Below, one piece after another: positions 1-9,812 of a DNA stretch of 13,934 nucleotides. Made by a program: the position numbers and the translations under genes. This stretch comes from Conidiobolus incongruus B7586 (taxonomy: Eukaryota; Entomophthoromycota; Entomophthoromycetes; Entomophthorales; Conidiobolaceae): positions 1 to 13,934 of the forward strand of contig JNEM01012907.1 of assembly GCA_000697335.1 (NCBI GenBank), read 5' to 3'. A model generated the notes under the pieces. It saw nothing but the letters and a program-made list of their open reading frames with translations. It did not search any database and had not been told where the DNA came from. Position 1 is the first letter of the stretch; every line of letters starts with the position of its first letter.

Positions 1-1192
1 ATATTAAAAAACATATAAATAATCATATAATTTAAAAACAAACTATTGATAAATTTTTAATTTTAAAAGGATAAATAAAATATTTTTATATCACTATAAT
101 TTATAATTAAGTATAGTTATCTTTTATTATAAATATCTTTTTATTTAAAATTATAAAAAAGTTTAATTTCATTTAATCTAATATTTCAATTAATATTTAA
201 ATAAAAAAATATATAAATATTTAATATTAATCAAATTTGATATTATAATATTATAAGTTAAGTTTTTAATTATATTTTGATTAATATTTTACAACTCAAA
301 TTATCTTAGATTTTGTCAAGTCTCATCTTCAATTATGATATATTTATTTATATTTTTCTTAAATAAACTAAGTTTTTATATTAATATATATAATTTATTT
401 TTATATTTAATTTTAAAATCATTTAATAATTGATTGAATATAATAAAATAAATGTTTTAAATTATAATTTTGTTTTTTTCTGATATATAAAATAATAATA
501 TTAAAAATTAAATATTTAAATTTTAATAAAACTTAGATAATTTATCTTTTAGCTTGAAAGTTATAATTCTAACAATAAAGCATAATTTTATATAAAGTAT
601 TATCTTTATAAACTTCTTGTAAATTTTAAAAAATTTTAAGATTTGTGATTAAGTTTTAATAATACCTAAATAAAAAACTTTTGTAAAATATTGTTTAATT
701 TAATTATAGATAAATTTGATATTATTCTTTTAAATAAAATATCTCAATAGTAAATATATATAAATAAATATATTTATATAATATTTTATTATATGAATAT
801 TTTATTTATTTTATTTTTACTCTGATGTTGAAAAATTCGTAATATTTAAAATTTTAGAAATTAAAATAAATATTATTTTTTATTTTTAACTCTATATTAA
901 TCCTATCATTACTTATTTAATTAAATTAAATTTGATTGATCTATATAAAGTTTATTAATCAAATTAAATATTTAATTATAGTATGCAGTCATTAAGCTAT
1001 AAATACAAATATATTTATTAAGAATTCAAACTAATTTTATCTATTCAATTTATTAATAAATTATAATTTTAAAATAATTGATTATATGTCCAACTCCAAA
1101 TAATTTATTATTTACTGATAAAAATTAAATTAAATACTATTTTCAATTATTTTAATAAAAAAATAAGTTTGAAATTTTTCTAGTAGATTACT
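1..1192. other. AT-rich desert, no gene seen
   Basis: This stretch is almost entirely A and T with short homopolymer runs. Both strands are crowded with stop codons. I found no reading frame, RNA gene or ordered repeat that I can support. Confidence 0.7.
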
Positions 1193-1912
1193 TTATATCA
1201 CTGTTACTTTAACTTCTGAAGGCAGGTTCTCACTATGAACAAATAAATAAATAGTCTATTCTAAATATGTTTTTTAATGACAACCATTGTGTTACCTATA
1301 AGTGCTGATATTTTCGTCAAATGATTCTATCATATCCGTGTACTAGTAAGATTTTTCTCGCACATTTGATATATCGCATTTAATGCTGTATTCTTTTATA
1401 CCTCTCGGAACGTCATCATCAGACTCAAAATCGGAGAAAAACTGACCATAGCTCACTCTCGCTATTATTCTTACTTTGTTGTTAACATATGTTGATGTGT
1501 CAATTATGACAACAAGATAATCATTCTCAGGTAGACGTTCGGTTATTTCTTTCCATATTTCATTATCTGTCATATCGTGAGGTATTTCCTTGATGGTAAC
1601 ATTATAGGCACATTTGTACTTTTGCAAGTCTAGAATATCATTTAGCTTATTAAAATTCTCTTTGTTAGTTGTTGTTCTGTAGATATAAAGAGCACACATT
1701 TTTTTATTATTTGCTCTTGGAACAACGAATCCTCCTTCTCTCTTGTCCTCAATTTTTGATTAAAAGGTAAAATTAATTTAATATTTATTAGATTGGGAAA
1801 TTAAAGTTTCTAATAACAGTGAATTCTTGTTAGCAACATTACCAACGATCAAAGTATTATCGTAAATATTTTTATATTCATTAATTTCTATTATTTTTTT
1901 GGAACTTTAAAT
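1193..1912 (-). pseudogene. Coding-like tract of unknown family, probably a broken gene
   Basis: One open stretch of 118 codons runs from an ATG at 1699 to a stop at 1343. The block is visibly less AT-rich than the DNA around it and uses a normal mix of residues, including many D, E, K and R. Coding-like sequence in the same orientation continues on both sides of the open stretch, up to about 1912 and down to about 1193, so the gene was probably longer and is now broken a few times. A canonical-looking intron (GTAACA donor, TTCATAG acceptor) lies in the lower part. The upstream end has a faintly P-loop-like patch (GNVANKNS), and the middle distantly recalls an ADF/cofilin-like fold. Both resemblances are weak, and I do not assign a family. 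It could be a decayed host gene or an old integrated element. No neighbour lies within 3 kb to help. Confidence 0.45.
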
Positions 1913-3239
1913 AATTAATTTTGTGAAATTTGAATAATTATTTTTTAATGGAATATTAAGAAAAAAATTATTTTAATTTAATATGAAACTTTTTAATATT
2001 GGTTTAAAATGTTAAAAATAATAAATATTTTGATTTTTGATCTTTTAAATATATTATTAATTTTAAAAAATAGAATTAATATATATATATAATATAACCA
2101 ATATTTTCAACCTGTATATATATCAAATATAGCTATTTCTTATTAAAATAGTTTATATTGAAAATTTAATTTTAATTATAATTATATCATAAAATAAACA
2201 ATAATGGTCAAAAACCTCATATTTTAGTATTAATACAACTCAAACATAAACCTTTTAAAATAATTTAAAAATGATAAAAAATTAATACAAATAATAATCT
2301 ATTAATATTATTATTGATTATTTGATTTATTATTTTATAGTTAAAAAAATATTATATAAAAAATATTTCAATCTAATTAACTAATATTGATTATTACTTT
2401 TTAACTTATTAATATTATATATAATTTATTAGAAGAAAATTTGTAATTTTAATTAAAGATTTATCTAAATAGTTATAGAATAATTAATTCAGTATATTAT
2501 ATATATTAAAGTATTAACTTAAATTAATTCACAAAAGTTTAAAATAAATTTCTTATCATATAATAAAAGCTTAGTAAATTAGAATAGCTAAAATTATATA
2601 GAACCTATTTAGATATAGTTAAAAACAACAGACTATAAAAATAATAATTAATAAATTTTAAAATCCTCTTTCTTATATAAATCAAAATAAAATATTAGGA
2701 TAAGTTAGAGTAGTATTTTTTATAAATTTTAATAAATAAAAAATATTTTAATAAAAAAAATGTAATTATTATCACTGATTAAAATGATATATTTTTCATA
2801 TTTAATTCTTAAAAGCAAATTATTTAATAATTAGTTTCTTATTATTATTTTAATAAAATAATTATTAATTGATATTTTCATTATAATTAAAATTGCATAC
2901 TATTTTATATATTAAATATATTTTATATTTAATTCTAATTATAAATGTTTTTCTTATACATAATTTGAATAAGCAATAATATTATATATATATTTACTAG
3001 ATTTAACTTATTTGATTATTTTTTTTTGGTAATTAAAAAAATATACTTATAAGAAAAAAATCCTTACAAATAAATTAAATTTATTAATAAAATATCAATT
3101 ATCAGTTTCTAATATGTGTTAAGAGACTAGTTCTCTAAATTCTTATATATACTTTCATATAATTCAATTAACTATAAATTATATTATTAATTTATACTTT
3201 TATAGCTAAATTAATTATATAAATAGCATTGAATTATCT
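1913..3239. other. AT-rich desert, no gene seen
   Basis: The sequence is nearly pure A+T with short AT dinucleotide runs, for example near 2079-2093. No reading frame stands out in any frame, and there is no RNA gene or repeat unit that I can support. Confidence 0.65.
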
Positions 3240-3540
3240 AATAAACTAGGTTCTTCTTTTTCCTCTCAATTCTTACTATTTCTTATCTTTTTCATTATTT
3301 CTAAGATTGATACTACATCCTGTCAATATTATAGTATATTGGCACTACCTAATATAAATCTTAATATATCGGTGACTCATCCCAGTTTGAAGCTTAATTA
3401 AACTTTGTTTACATTTGCACGCTACAGCCACGTTATAGTACCACGTTCTGTGTCACACTACTCTTATATTAAGTCTTCCTCTGCACTATATTGGTATTTG
3501 CCACCACACTTATAATATGAATAACTATTTTCTAGGTGTT
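3240..3540. other. GC-richer patch inside desert, unexplained
   Basis: About 300 bases have clearly more G and C than the flanks. The patch opens with a CT-rich run near 3252-3300 and contains related short pieces such as TATATTGGCACTACC and TATATTGGTATTTGCCACC. Translation of both strands gives only short pieces broken by stops. It could be a worn repeat copy, a spliced noncoding transcript, or the far end of the decayed tract that begins near 4020. Nothing in it allows a firm call. Confidence 0.3.
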
Positions 3541-4019
3541 AAAAGCTTGCCAAAAAATAGCAAAATATTAATAATAAAAAGGATACTGGCTTTATATTAT
3601 GTATTAATAATTATAAGTATTTTAGTAATATTATCATTATTTTCAATTTTAAAATTTTGAAATTTTTTAATTTCTATGCTTGTATTAAATAAATTTATTT
3701 TTATATAACCTATTATATCAAATTCATTCTATAATTTTATATGTTGCATACACACAGATATGAATTATATATTTACTAACAAGTTTACAATTATTTCAAA
3801 GTAATTATATAAGATTATTAAGTTAGTATTAGTTCTAACATTTATTTCTTATATTTTATAGCTTTTCATATTAAATCTATTCATATATCAAATCTTACAA
3901 TACTTAAATAGTCATTTTATACTGCCAACAGGGACTTTCATAAAGTCAAATAATCATTTTTTTTCTTAGTTCAAATGTTCTTTAATTTATCATAAAAAAT
4001 CGATAATATTCCATTTCGA
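3541..4019. other. AT-rich spacer, no gene seen
   Basis: Return to low-complexity AT-rich sequence without a convincing reading frame on either strand. Confidence 0.6.
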
Positions 4020-5655
4020 TTACTAAATAGAAATGTTATTAGGGTAAAGTCAAAACAAATTTTGGATAGAATGACTCAAAGATGAAATTAAGAGTCTAAT
4101 ATAAATATCACATTCAGATTTTGAATTTAATCATTTCGTTCAAAGTAAAATATCTTAATATTTTTGATGTTTGAATCAACATAATTTTTTGTTCATTATT
4201 TGAATATATATCCTATTAGTTTAAAATTAATACAATTAATTAAATTTATTATAATTGTTTATAATATTTTAAAATCTAGAACTTAGAATTAATCCTCAAT
4301 ATGTAATTTATATGAAATTTTAAATAAGTCTATGATATGATTTTTTACACAGATCATGAAGATGTTAAGTAAATTTAATAATATTTCAGTATTAAGCTTT
4401 GATATTACCAACAATTTCAAGAACTAATTCAGATTGGTAAAAAATATACTGGTGTATAAAGTATTTAAATATTATCTACAATGAGAATTTAATTGTGATT
4501 TAATACATTTGAATTATCAAATTTTTAGTCTTATTTGAAATTTAAGTTGTCTCATTTCAATATTTATTATCATAAATCTACTGCTATAAAATGGAAGTTA
4601 TCACTAAGCATATTAGTGTATTACGGTTGGGGCAAAGTGAATAGGACTAGAGTAGATGGGGTTGAGAGTTAGAAATATGATATTTGATAACGACAATAAA
4701 TAAAGATGGTGATTGAAATTTGGGCTATTATATATACTAATATTAGTTCATTAACTCTCAATTAGAGTTAGAATTAATACAATTATATTTTTTTAAATAG
4801 TTGAATATTTTGTTAAAATATTTTTAAATAGAGTTCATAATACTACAAAGCAACACTAATTTATAAATTATTTAATTATTGATATATAAATTGAGTTAAA
4901 TACTCTCAATATATCAAAAATTACAAAATATGTAAAGTAAAAATAATTTTTAAATATTTCCAATAATTTGAAAGAATGAGGTTGACCACACCAAAGATGA
5001 TATAGCTTGATTTATATGCCTAATTGATAAAAAGCGCTATGAAAAACTATCCAAGTTTTCATAATGATTTGAATTTAAATACAAATGTGAAGAATATAAA
5101 AAAGTTAAAAAGTAGAAAAACTTAAAATATATTATTCAAAAAGACTTTAGTTTAATTAAGTTGACATGCTGTATATGTAAAAATACCTATGTATGTTAAA
5201 TCAATTGAAGTGATAAAAATTCAATTAGAAAAGAAATATTTGTTGAAATCGATTTTAATATAACCTGATGAAAGGTATCTACCGCGACTCTCCATTTACA
5301 ATTGAAATAGAATATTCAAAAATCATGACAATTCTATCACAATGCAAATGTGATTACTCTGAAATGATCCAGAGAGCATTATAACTAAGGTGATATTAGA
5401 TCACAATTAGAATCTTTAATTTTATTCCTAATTAATAGATATATATTTGTAGATAACTATTCATATCGCACTTCATTCAGTTTATTCCATATCAATAGAA
5501 ATGAATACTGACTTACAGCCAATTTTATATTCATAATGTGGCATACGAAGATTATTTTAATCGTACATTGCCACCAGACTGGAAGGTGATACAATACCAG
5601 AAAACTAGATTATCATTTCTTAAAAATCTGAATCCTAATTTGTATATTAAATGAT
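4020..5655 (+). pseudogene. Heavily decayed coding tract of unknown family
   Basis: Several separated stretches on the plus strand read as plausible protein although they are interrupted many times. Examples are YYQQFQELIQIGKKYTGV near 4407-4460, WGKVNRTRVDGVE near 4630-4668, a lysine- and aspartate-rich block from about 4981, a cysteine cluster CCICKNTYVC at 5167-5196 that could be part of a zinc-binding site, and LPPDWKVIQYQKTR from about 5568. The stretches have higher GC content and better residue balance than the desert. The WGKVNRTR-DGV piece faintly recalls IS1595/Merlin-type transposases, which carry a similar patch after their first catalytic aspartate, but the cysteine cluster is on the wrong side for that family. 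I leave it unclassified. It looks old and has at least half a dozen breaks. Whether all pieces come from one gene or one element is not certain. Confidence 0.4.
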
Positions 5656-5974
5656 TCTAATAGTCAAAGCAGGTCTTTTAATTTTTATGAATTTAATATA
5701 TTTTATGATGTTAATTTGGATTTAATTGTATAAATTTAAAATGAAGTCTTATATAACAATACAATTACTAGTTTTATTAAATGTAAATTTTATCAATCTA
5801 ATTATAATTTTGCAAGAACTAGTATTTAAATTTTCAATTAAGGACTTTAAATTATTAGTCCAAAAATTAGTATAATCAAAAGTAGAAAGGCTTTAGGAAT
5901 ATCATTAATTTTGATATTAAGAATCTTTAAGGAAATCCATTATTGCTATACAAAAATCTTGAAAAATTGACCAA
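5656..5974. other. AT-rich spacer with tRNA 3' flank
   Basis: No gene is seen. On the minus strand, the run of five T at 5963-5967, just past the tRNA 3' end, is a suitable RNA polymerase III terminator. Confidence 0.6.
5963..5967 (-). terminator. Pol III terminator of the tRNA-Glu gene
   Basis: A TTTTT run on the minus strand starts eight bases after the discriminator base of the tRNA. T runs of this length at this distance are the normal stop signal for RNA polymerase III. Confidence 0.7.
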
Positions 5975-6046
5975 CTCCGATACAGGGAATCGAACCCTGG
6001 CCGTCTCGGTGAAAGCGAGAAATCCTAACCACTGGACCATATCGGA
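5975..6046 (-). tRNA. tRNA-Glu, anticodon UUC
   Basis: On the minus strand the sequence folds as a complete cloverleaf without an intron. The acceptor arm pairs TCCGATA with TATCGGA (7 bp). The anticodon arm is TCTCG-CTTTCAC-CGAGA with anticodon TTC, and the T arm is CAGGG-TTCGATT-CCCTG. The internal promoter is intact: the A box TGGTCCAGTGG lies at about 6029-6039 and the B box GGTTCGATTCC at 5986-5996. The discriminator base is G at 5975, and CCA is not encoded, as expected for a eukaryotic nuclear tRNA gene. The fold and anticodon together make this call near certain. Confidence 0.97.
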
Positions 6047-6416
6047 CTATTAAACGATACAATTGTAGCTTAATCATTATAAATACTTTCATTTACAGCT
6101 CAATTCTTGTCAATTTCAAATACAAACATCATTACTACTCATTTAAAATTATTTTCAATTATATGATTTACCTTTAATCACTCCAAAATTAAATTTTTAT
6201 TTATTAAAATTTATTATTCTTTTACTAACTTGTCATACATGATAAAATTTTTATAATATTTTTTATTAATTATATAAGAATGAAAAACTGATTTTATTAA
6301 AATTAAAATTACATGTATTATTATTATTATTATAACTGATGGAAGAATATTAAAATACTGTTTATAGGGTTAAAATATTTTGGTGGAATTAAATGGTTAA
6401 TATAGGAAGGAGAGGG
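6047..6416. other. Spacer between tRNA gene and kinase 3' end
   Basis: This stretch should hold the 5' flank of the tRNA gene and the 3' untranslated region of the kinase, since both are on the minus strand. Apart from an ATT microsatellite at about 6316-6332 I see nothing distinct. Confidence 0.55.
6316..6332. repeat. (ATT)n microsatellite
   Basis: Five to six perfect copies of the trinucleotide ATT lie downstream of the kinase stop codon. Confidence 0.8.
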
Positions 6417-8098
6417 TTAAATTTTGTAGCCAAATTGACTCATGGAATACTGGTGGATTTTGGGTTGCGAATGGTAATCAAACATTAAGAACTCCATCTC
6501 CAAGCTCATCATGTCTTCATCCAATTGCGTCAGCTCTTGATGCGTTGGTAGTTGGTTGATGAGACTCGTGTCGAATTGGAAGTTGCTTCCTGCAGATGAA
6601 CTGGAAGGAGATATCGACGAATTTCTACTAGATAGAGTAAATTTACTTTTTGTGGAGGTGGTCGAAACTGTCGACAATCTGGCAGTATCAATTGTGGTCA
6701 TCATGGACAATGATTTCTGACGTCTCTTATTCTTTTTCTGTTGGAATTTGAGGTTTTCATCAAAAATTACATTTTCAATCTCATAAATATCGTTGTAGTT
6801 ACACTGATTCAAATCGGGTTCATACGGCGATTCAATTTCGCGATTGAGTAACGCGTTATTCCATTGTATGTTACGCAACCATGGGTGATTCATGAAATCC
6901 GATAGGCCATTAGGACCCGCACCCAATCGTTCAGCTGGATTTTTGCATAATAATCCGGATAGGAACGATTTGCAATCTTTGCTAACGCGGGCATTTGTGG
7001 GGAATTTTAATTCATTATATAGAATTGATTCGTACAGGGTTTGGCTTCCGCTTTGATCAAATGGTTTCTATTATAATACATTAGTTATGAACTCTTTAAT
7101 ACTACATAATAGTAATTACTTTGCCAATTAGTATTTCATAGAGAGTGACTCCCATACTCCACCAATCCACAGCTTGATTATAACCGGACTTACTGATCAA
7201 TTCGGGTGCTACAAAATCAAATGAGGTTAAAAACAAAGAATAACGGTTTGAGAAAACAGTATTTACCCATGTAATGAGGCGTTCCAACATGTGCTGTGAG
7301 TAAGGGATTTGTGTTTTTATGATAGCATGCTACGTTGAAGTCTGACAAATTCAAATAGCCTAAAATCGGTGTAATTAATACGATATTCAGGGATCAATAA
7401 AGAATATAATATTACCATATTCATCAATGAGCAAGTTGTCAGGCTTAATATCCCTATCATATGATATGAGTATGATATTGTATATATGGAATAAGGTATA
7501 TGATTACCTATGAATAAGGTTTTTGGAATGGATGTAACTGATGACTAAAATTAATTGCGAGGTCCAAAATCGTACCACATCCTCTTCCGCATTATCGAAT
7601 TGTGTCAAAAAGAACCTCAAATCGCCGCCGAGCATCAACTCGGTCACCAAGTAAAGGTATCTCTCGTCTTGGAATGAGTACTTAAGATTAGTCAAAAATG
7701 GATGTTGTATCGATTCGAGGATGGATCTCTCCTTAATAACATTGCTGCACGCTTTCATACCAATGATTCTTGACTTATTCATATATCTTAATGTGAAGCG
7801 CTTTCCTGTTACCTTATGTTGCACCATATGAACCTAAATAATGATGATTAATACCAGCAGATCTTAAAAATATATAATGAATAATTACTTTGCCAAAGGT
7901 GCCCCTTCCAATGGTGTTTAAAATATAGAAATCATTCAAGTTGACTATCATAATAAGAATTAATATGAATTAAAAATCTGGATTTAAGAATAAATTACCC
8001 TGTTTATTCTTCCACTTTTTCCTCTGGTAACTGAATACCATCTTCCTCAAACTACTTTTAAAATCCCAGGTATTAGGAATTTCAGTTGTTGCAGACAT
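6417..8098 (-). CDS. YANK-family (STK32-like) serine/threonine protein kinase, 7 exons
   Basis: The exons on the minus strand are 8098-7999, 7944-7889, 7833-7508, 7453-7416, 7359-7267, 7208-7120 and 7067-6417. All phases agree, all six introns (52-58 nt) have GTAA donors and TAG acceptors, and the product is 450 aa. The kinase domain spans about residues 39-302. It has a glycine loop IGRGTFGKV (45-53), helix C glutamate E87, HRDIKPDN with D162, K164 and N167, DFN (180-182) in place of DFG as usual in YANK kinases, MAPE (204-207) and DWWSMG. The segment after the domain (NYNDIYEIENVIFDENLKF, then a KKNKRR basic patch) also matches the STK32 family. A Ser/Thr-rich stretch follows (about 347-397). 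Oddities: the beta-3 lysine is Arg68 (FTLRYMNK; codon AGA at 7788-7786), and the activation loop reads LLTAHVGTP, with alanine where AGC kinases usually have threonine. Unlike human STK32A the protein starts MSATTE, so it has no N-myristoylation glycine. The substrate is unknown. The family is certain, but catalytic activity is doubtful. Confidence 0.93.
7786..7788 (-). other. Arg codon at the kinase beta-3 lysine position
   Basis: The codon AGA encodes Arg68 in FTLRYMNK. The matching position in STK32 kinases (YAMKYMNK) is the lysine that anchors ATP phosphates through a salt bridge with the helix C glutamate, here E87. AAA or AAG to AGA or AGG is a single base step. Confidence 0.85.
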
Positions 8099-8154
8099 TT
8101 GAAAATATAAAAAACAGTCAAAAAACTAGAGAAATAGGAGGGCATGAACCTGTA

Positions 8155-8167
8155 TTTAAACCCAATC
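8155..8167 (+). repeat. 13-nt direct repeat with CCAAT, copy 1
   Basis: TTTAAACCCAATC occurs here and again, identically, at 8319-8331, 164 bp apart, in the region upstream of the kinase start. Each copy holds a CCAAT pentamer, and two more CCAAT pentamers lie at about 8175 and 8311. CCAAT is the binding core of the HAP/NF-Y complex. A promoter role is inferred, not shown. Confidence 0.4.
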
Positions 8168-8261
8168 GAATTTACACCAATGAAAATAATAAAATAATTG
8201 AAATTAAAGTGAATCCAAAATATTAAGATTGAACTAAATTAAGGAGTTGTACAGTTTGTCA

Positions 8262-8766
8262 ATGGACATAAATAGCAATTTCAGTGCACATCCACTTCAA
8301 TTATTTACTTCCAATAAGTTTAAACCCAATCACATTCATAACCACCACTTCAATACCAGTTAACTCATCCTTGGTATTTTTCAAAACTGTGATAGTCTTA
8401 ACAGTTATTTTTTTTAATGACAGTTGAAAAATATGGGGTAATTTCAATTATTCTTCATTGATTATATCACCATCATGATGAAATAATAAATTTAAGAATA
8501 TTAATAGCACTGGATCTATTTAAATATAATTTGAAACTAAAGTTGAATTTCAGGTACGCAGTAAATTTCCCTATTAGATTTTAGGGACTTAATTGAAATT
8601 ATTCAGATTCAGGTGATTTCAATATATTCGAATTATTTCAATTTACATAGGAAAAAATTTACTTGTTTATGATATTTAGTATTTGATAATGATTGGTTAG
8701 TTGGATAAATTCTTTCAAAGAATTCTCCAAGTTGGATTAGCTCCTACCCCCACATCGTTTATGTAG
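8262..8766 (+). CDS. Possible small multi-exon gene, exon structure unresolved
   Basis: Several pieces here read as protein in the plus direction and are edged by splice-like sites. An ATG at 8262 opens 33 codons (MDINSNFSAHPLQLFTSNKF...) that run to a TAA at 8363, with a possible donor GTTAAC just before the stop. Further on, the pair 8585-8612 (G|DLIEIIQIQ, after acceptor TTTTAG) and 8701-8766 (LDKFFQRILQVGLAPTPTSF-M-stop, after acceptor GGTTAG) joins in phase over an 88-nt intron with donor GTGATT. Together these two give an amphipathic helix-like C-terminus. I could not connect the first and last pieces without ambiguity. A short exon ending ATGGG before the GTAATT donor at 8438 is one candidate for the link and could even hold the start codon. 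An overlapping 53-codon frame with a hydrophobic stretch also exists (about 8268-8426). I do not recognise the product. It would be divergent from the kinase gene and share its promoter region. Confidence 0.3.
8319..8331 (+). repeat. 13-nt direct repeat with CCAAT, copy 2
   Basis: Identical to the copy at 8155-8167. It lies inside the possible small reading frame that starts at 8262. Confidence 0.4.
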
Positions 8767-9812
8767 TGTTGGTAAATCTGTAAAATTTAACAGTTTTTAT
8801 TGTTATTATAATTTGACTTGATATTAATAAGTTATAAATTGTTTTATTGATCATAACGATTTGTTAAAATATAAAAATATTGTGATAATAATATTAATTA
8901 ATCCTGGAATCAATTTTTTGGCATTTGATATATTCTTTAAAGTAATCAAATCAAAATTCATATAGATTAATAAACTCCTATATCATCATTTTCATCATAA
9001 TCTAGAAAAAATAATCATTAAACTGGTCTTTATATTAATTAATTCATTAGGGTTAACCTTATTAATTATGTTGAATAAATCTCTTTGATTATATTTGAAA
9101 TTTAACTATAAATTTTTAAAATAGGTTGATTGTAATATAAAAAAGGAAATAAAACAAATTATTAACAATTATAATATTTAACCTTTTGTTAATAATTATG
9201 ATTTAATGTTAAAATAGAGTACTGAATATCAGTAATTTTAAGATTTAAGAATATTGTGTTTAAAGCGAATAATATTTTGATTAGGATTCCGAATAATTCC
9301 TAATAGTGTTATTAAGATTGAATCCTAAACTTTGTGCTCAAAATTGTGGGCTTTTGGTCTATATTTAAATTAGTCAAAAATTATAAATAACAAATTCAAT
9401 GAATTTACATAATTTATTAAAATAAATATCTATATTTATTCCAAAATTACAAAAAATCTTATATGTTAATATATAATTATCTGAATTGATAAATTATTCA
9501 GCAAATAATCAAATTTATTCATTTGTGTTTGAATATGAAAAAAATATACAATAAAACCAACAAATATAATCAAATAATATAATTTTTTAAATAATTAATC
9601 AAGTTCATAGCAGATATCTTGGTATATTTGTTTATTATTCATATTAGTTAACACAATATAATCAAATCTAAATTTGAAATGTTTTCAAATATATATATAT
9701 ATATATATTGAAATCAATAAATCCCATAATTACTGGTATTTACCTTCCAATTATTATTTAATCAATTTCATTCTAAAAATTCAATTACCTCCGAAACTAA
9801 ACGCCAAAAAAA
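8767..9812. other. AT-rich intergenic region upstream of the RNA triphosphatase gene
   Basis: I found no convincing reading frame in this stretch. It must hold the promoter of the gene starting at 9813. The only ordered element is an AT microsatellite at 9689-9708, about 105 bp upstream of that start codon. Confidence 0.6.
9689..9708. repeat. (AT)10 microsatellite in promoter region
   Basis: Ten perfect AT copies lie 104 bases before the ATG of the RNA triphosphatase gene. Such runs can serve as loose TATA-like or nucleosome-poor DNA, but no function is shown. Confidence 0.8.

Noticed and set aside
4629-4668. Firm call of a Merlin/IS1595 transposase relic
   Set aside because: Only one short resemblance supports it. 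The spacing and the position of the cysteine cluster do not fit the family, and I saw no terminal inverted repeats.
6417-6926. The last kinase exon as an independent 169-residue gene
   Set aside because: Its first codon is TTG, not ATG, and it continues upstream in frame into the kinase domain up to the acceptor at 7068.
7102-7290. 62-codon minus-strand ORF as a separate gene
   Set aside because: It runs across two kinase exons and the intron between them. The kinase motifs show it is part of the spliced gene.
8460-8482. CATCATGATG palindrome as an operator site
   Set aside because: It is a short isolated palindrome without a second copy, and chance is a sufficient explanation.
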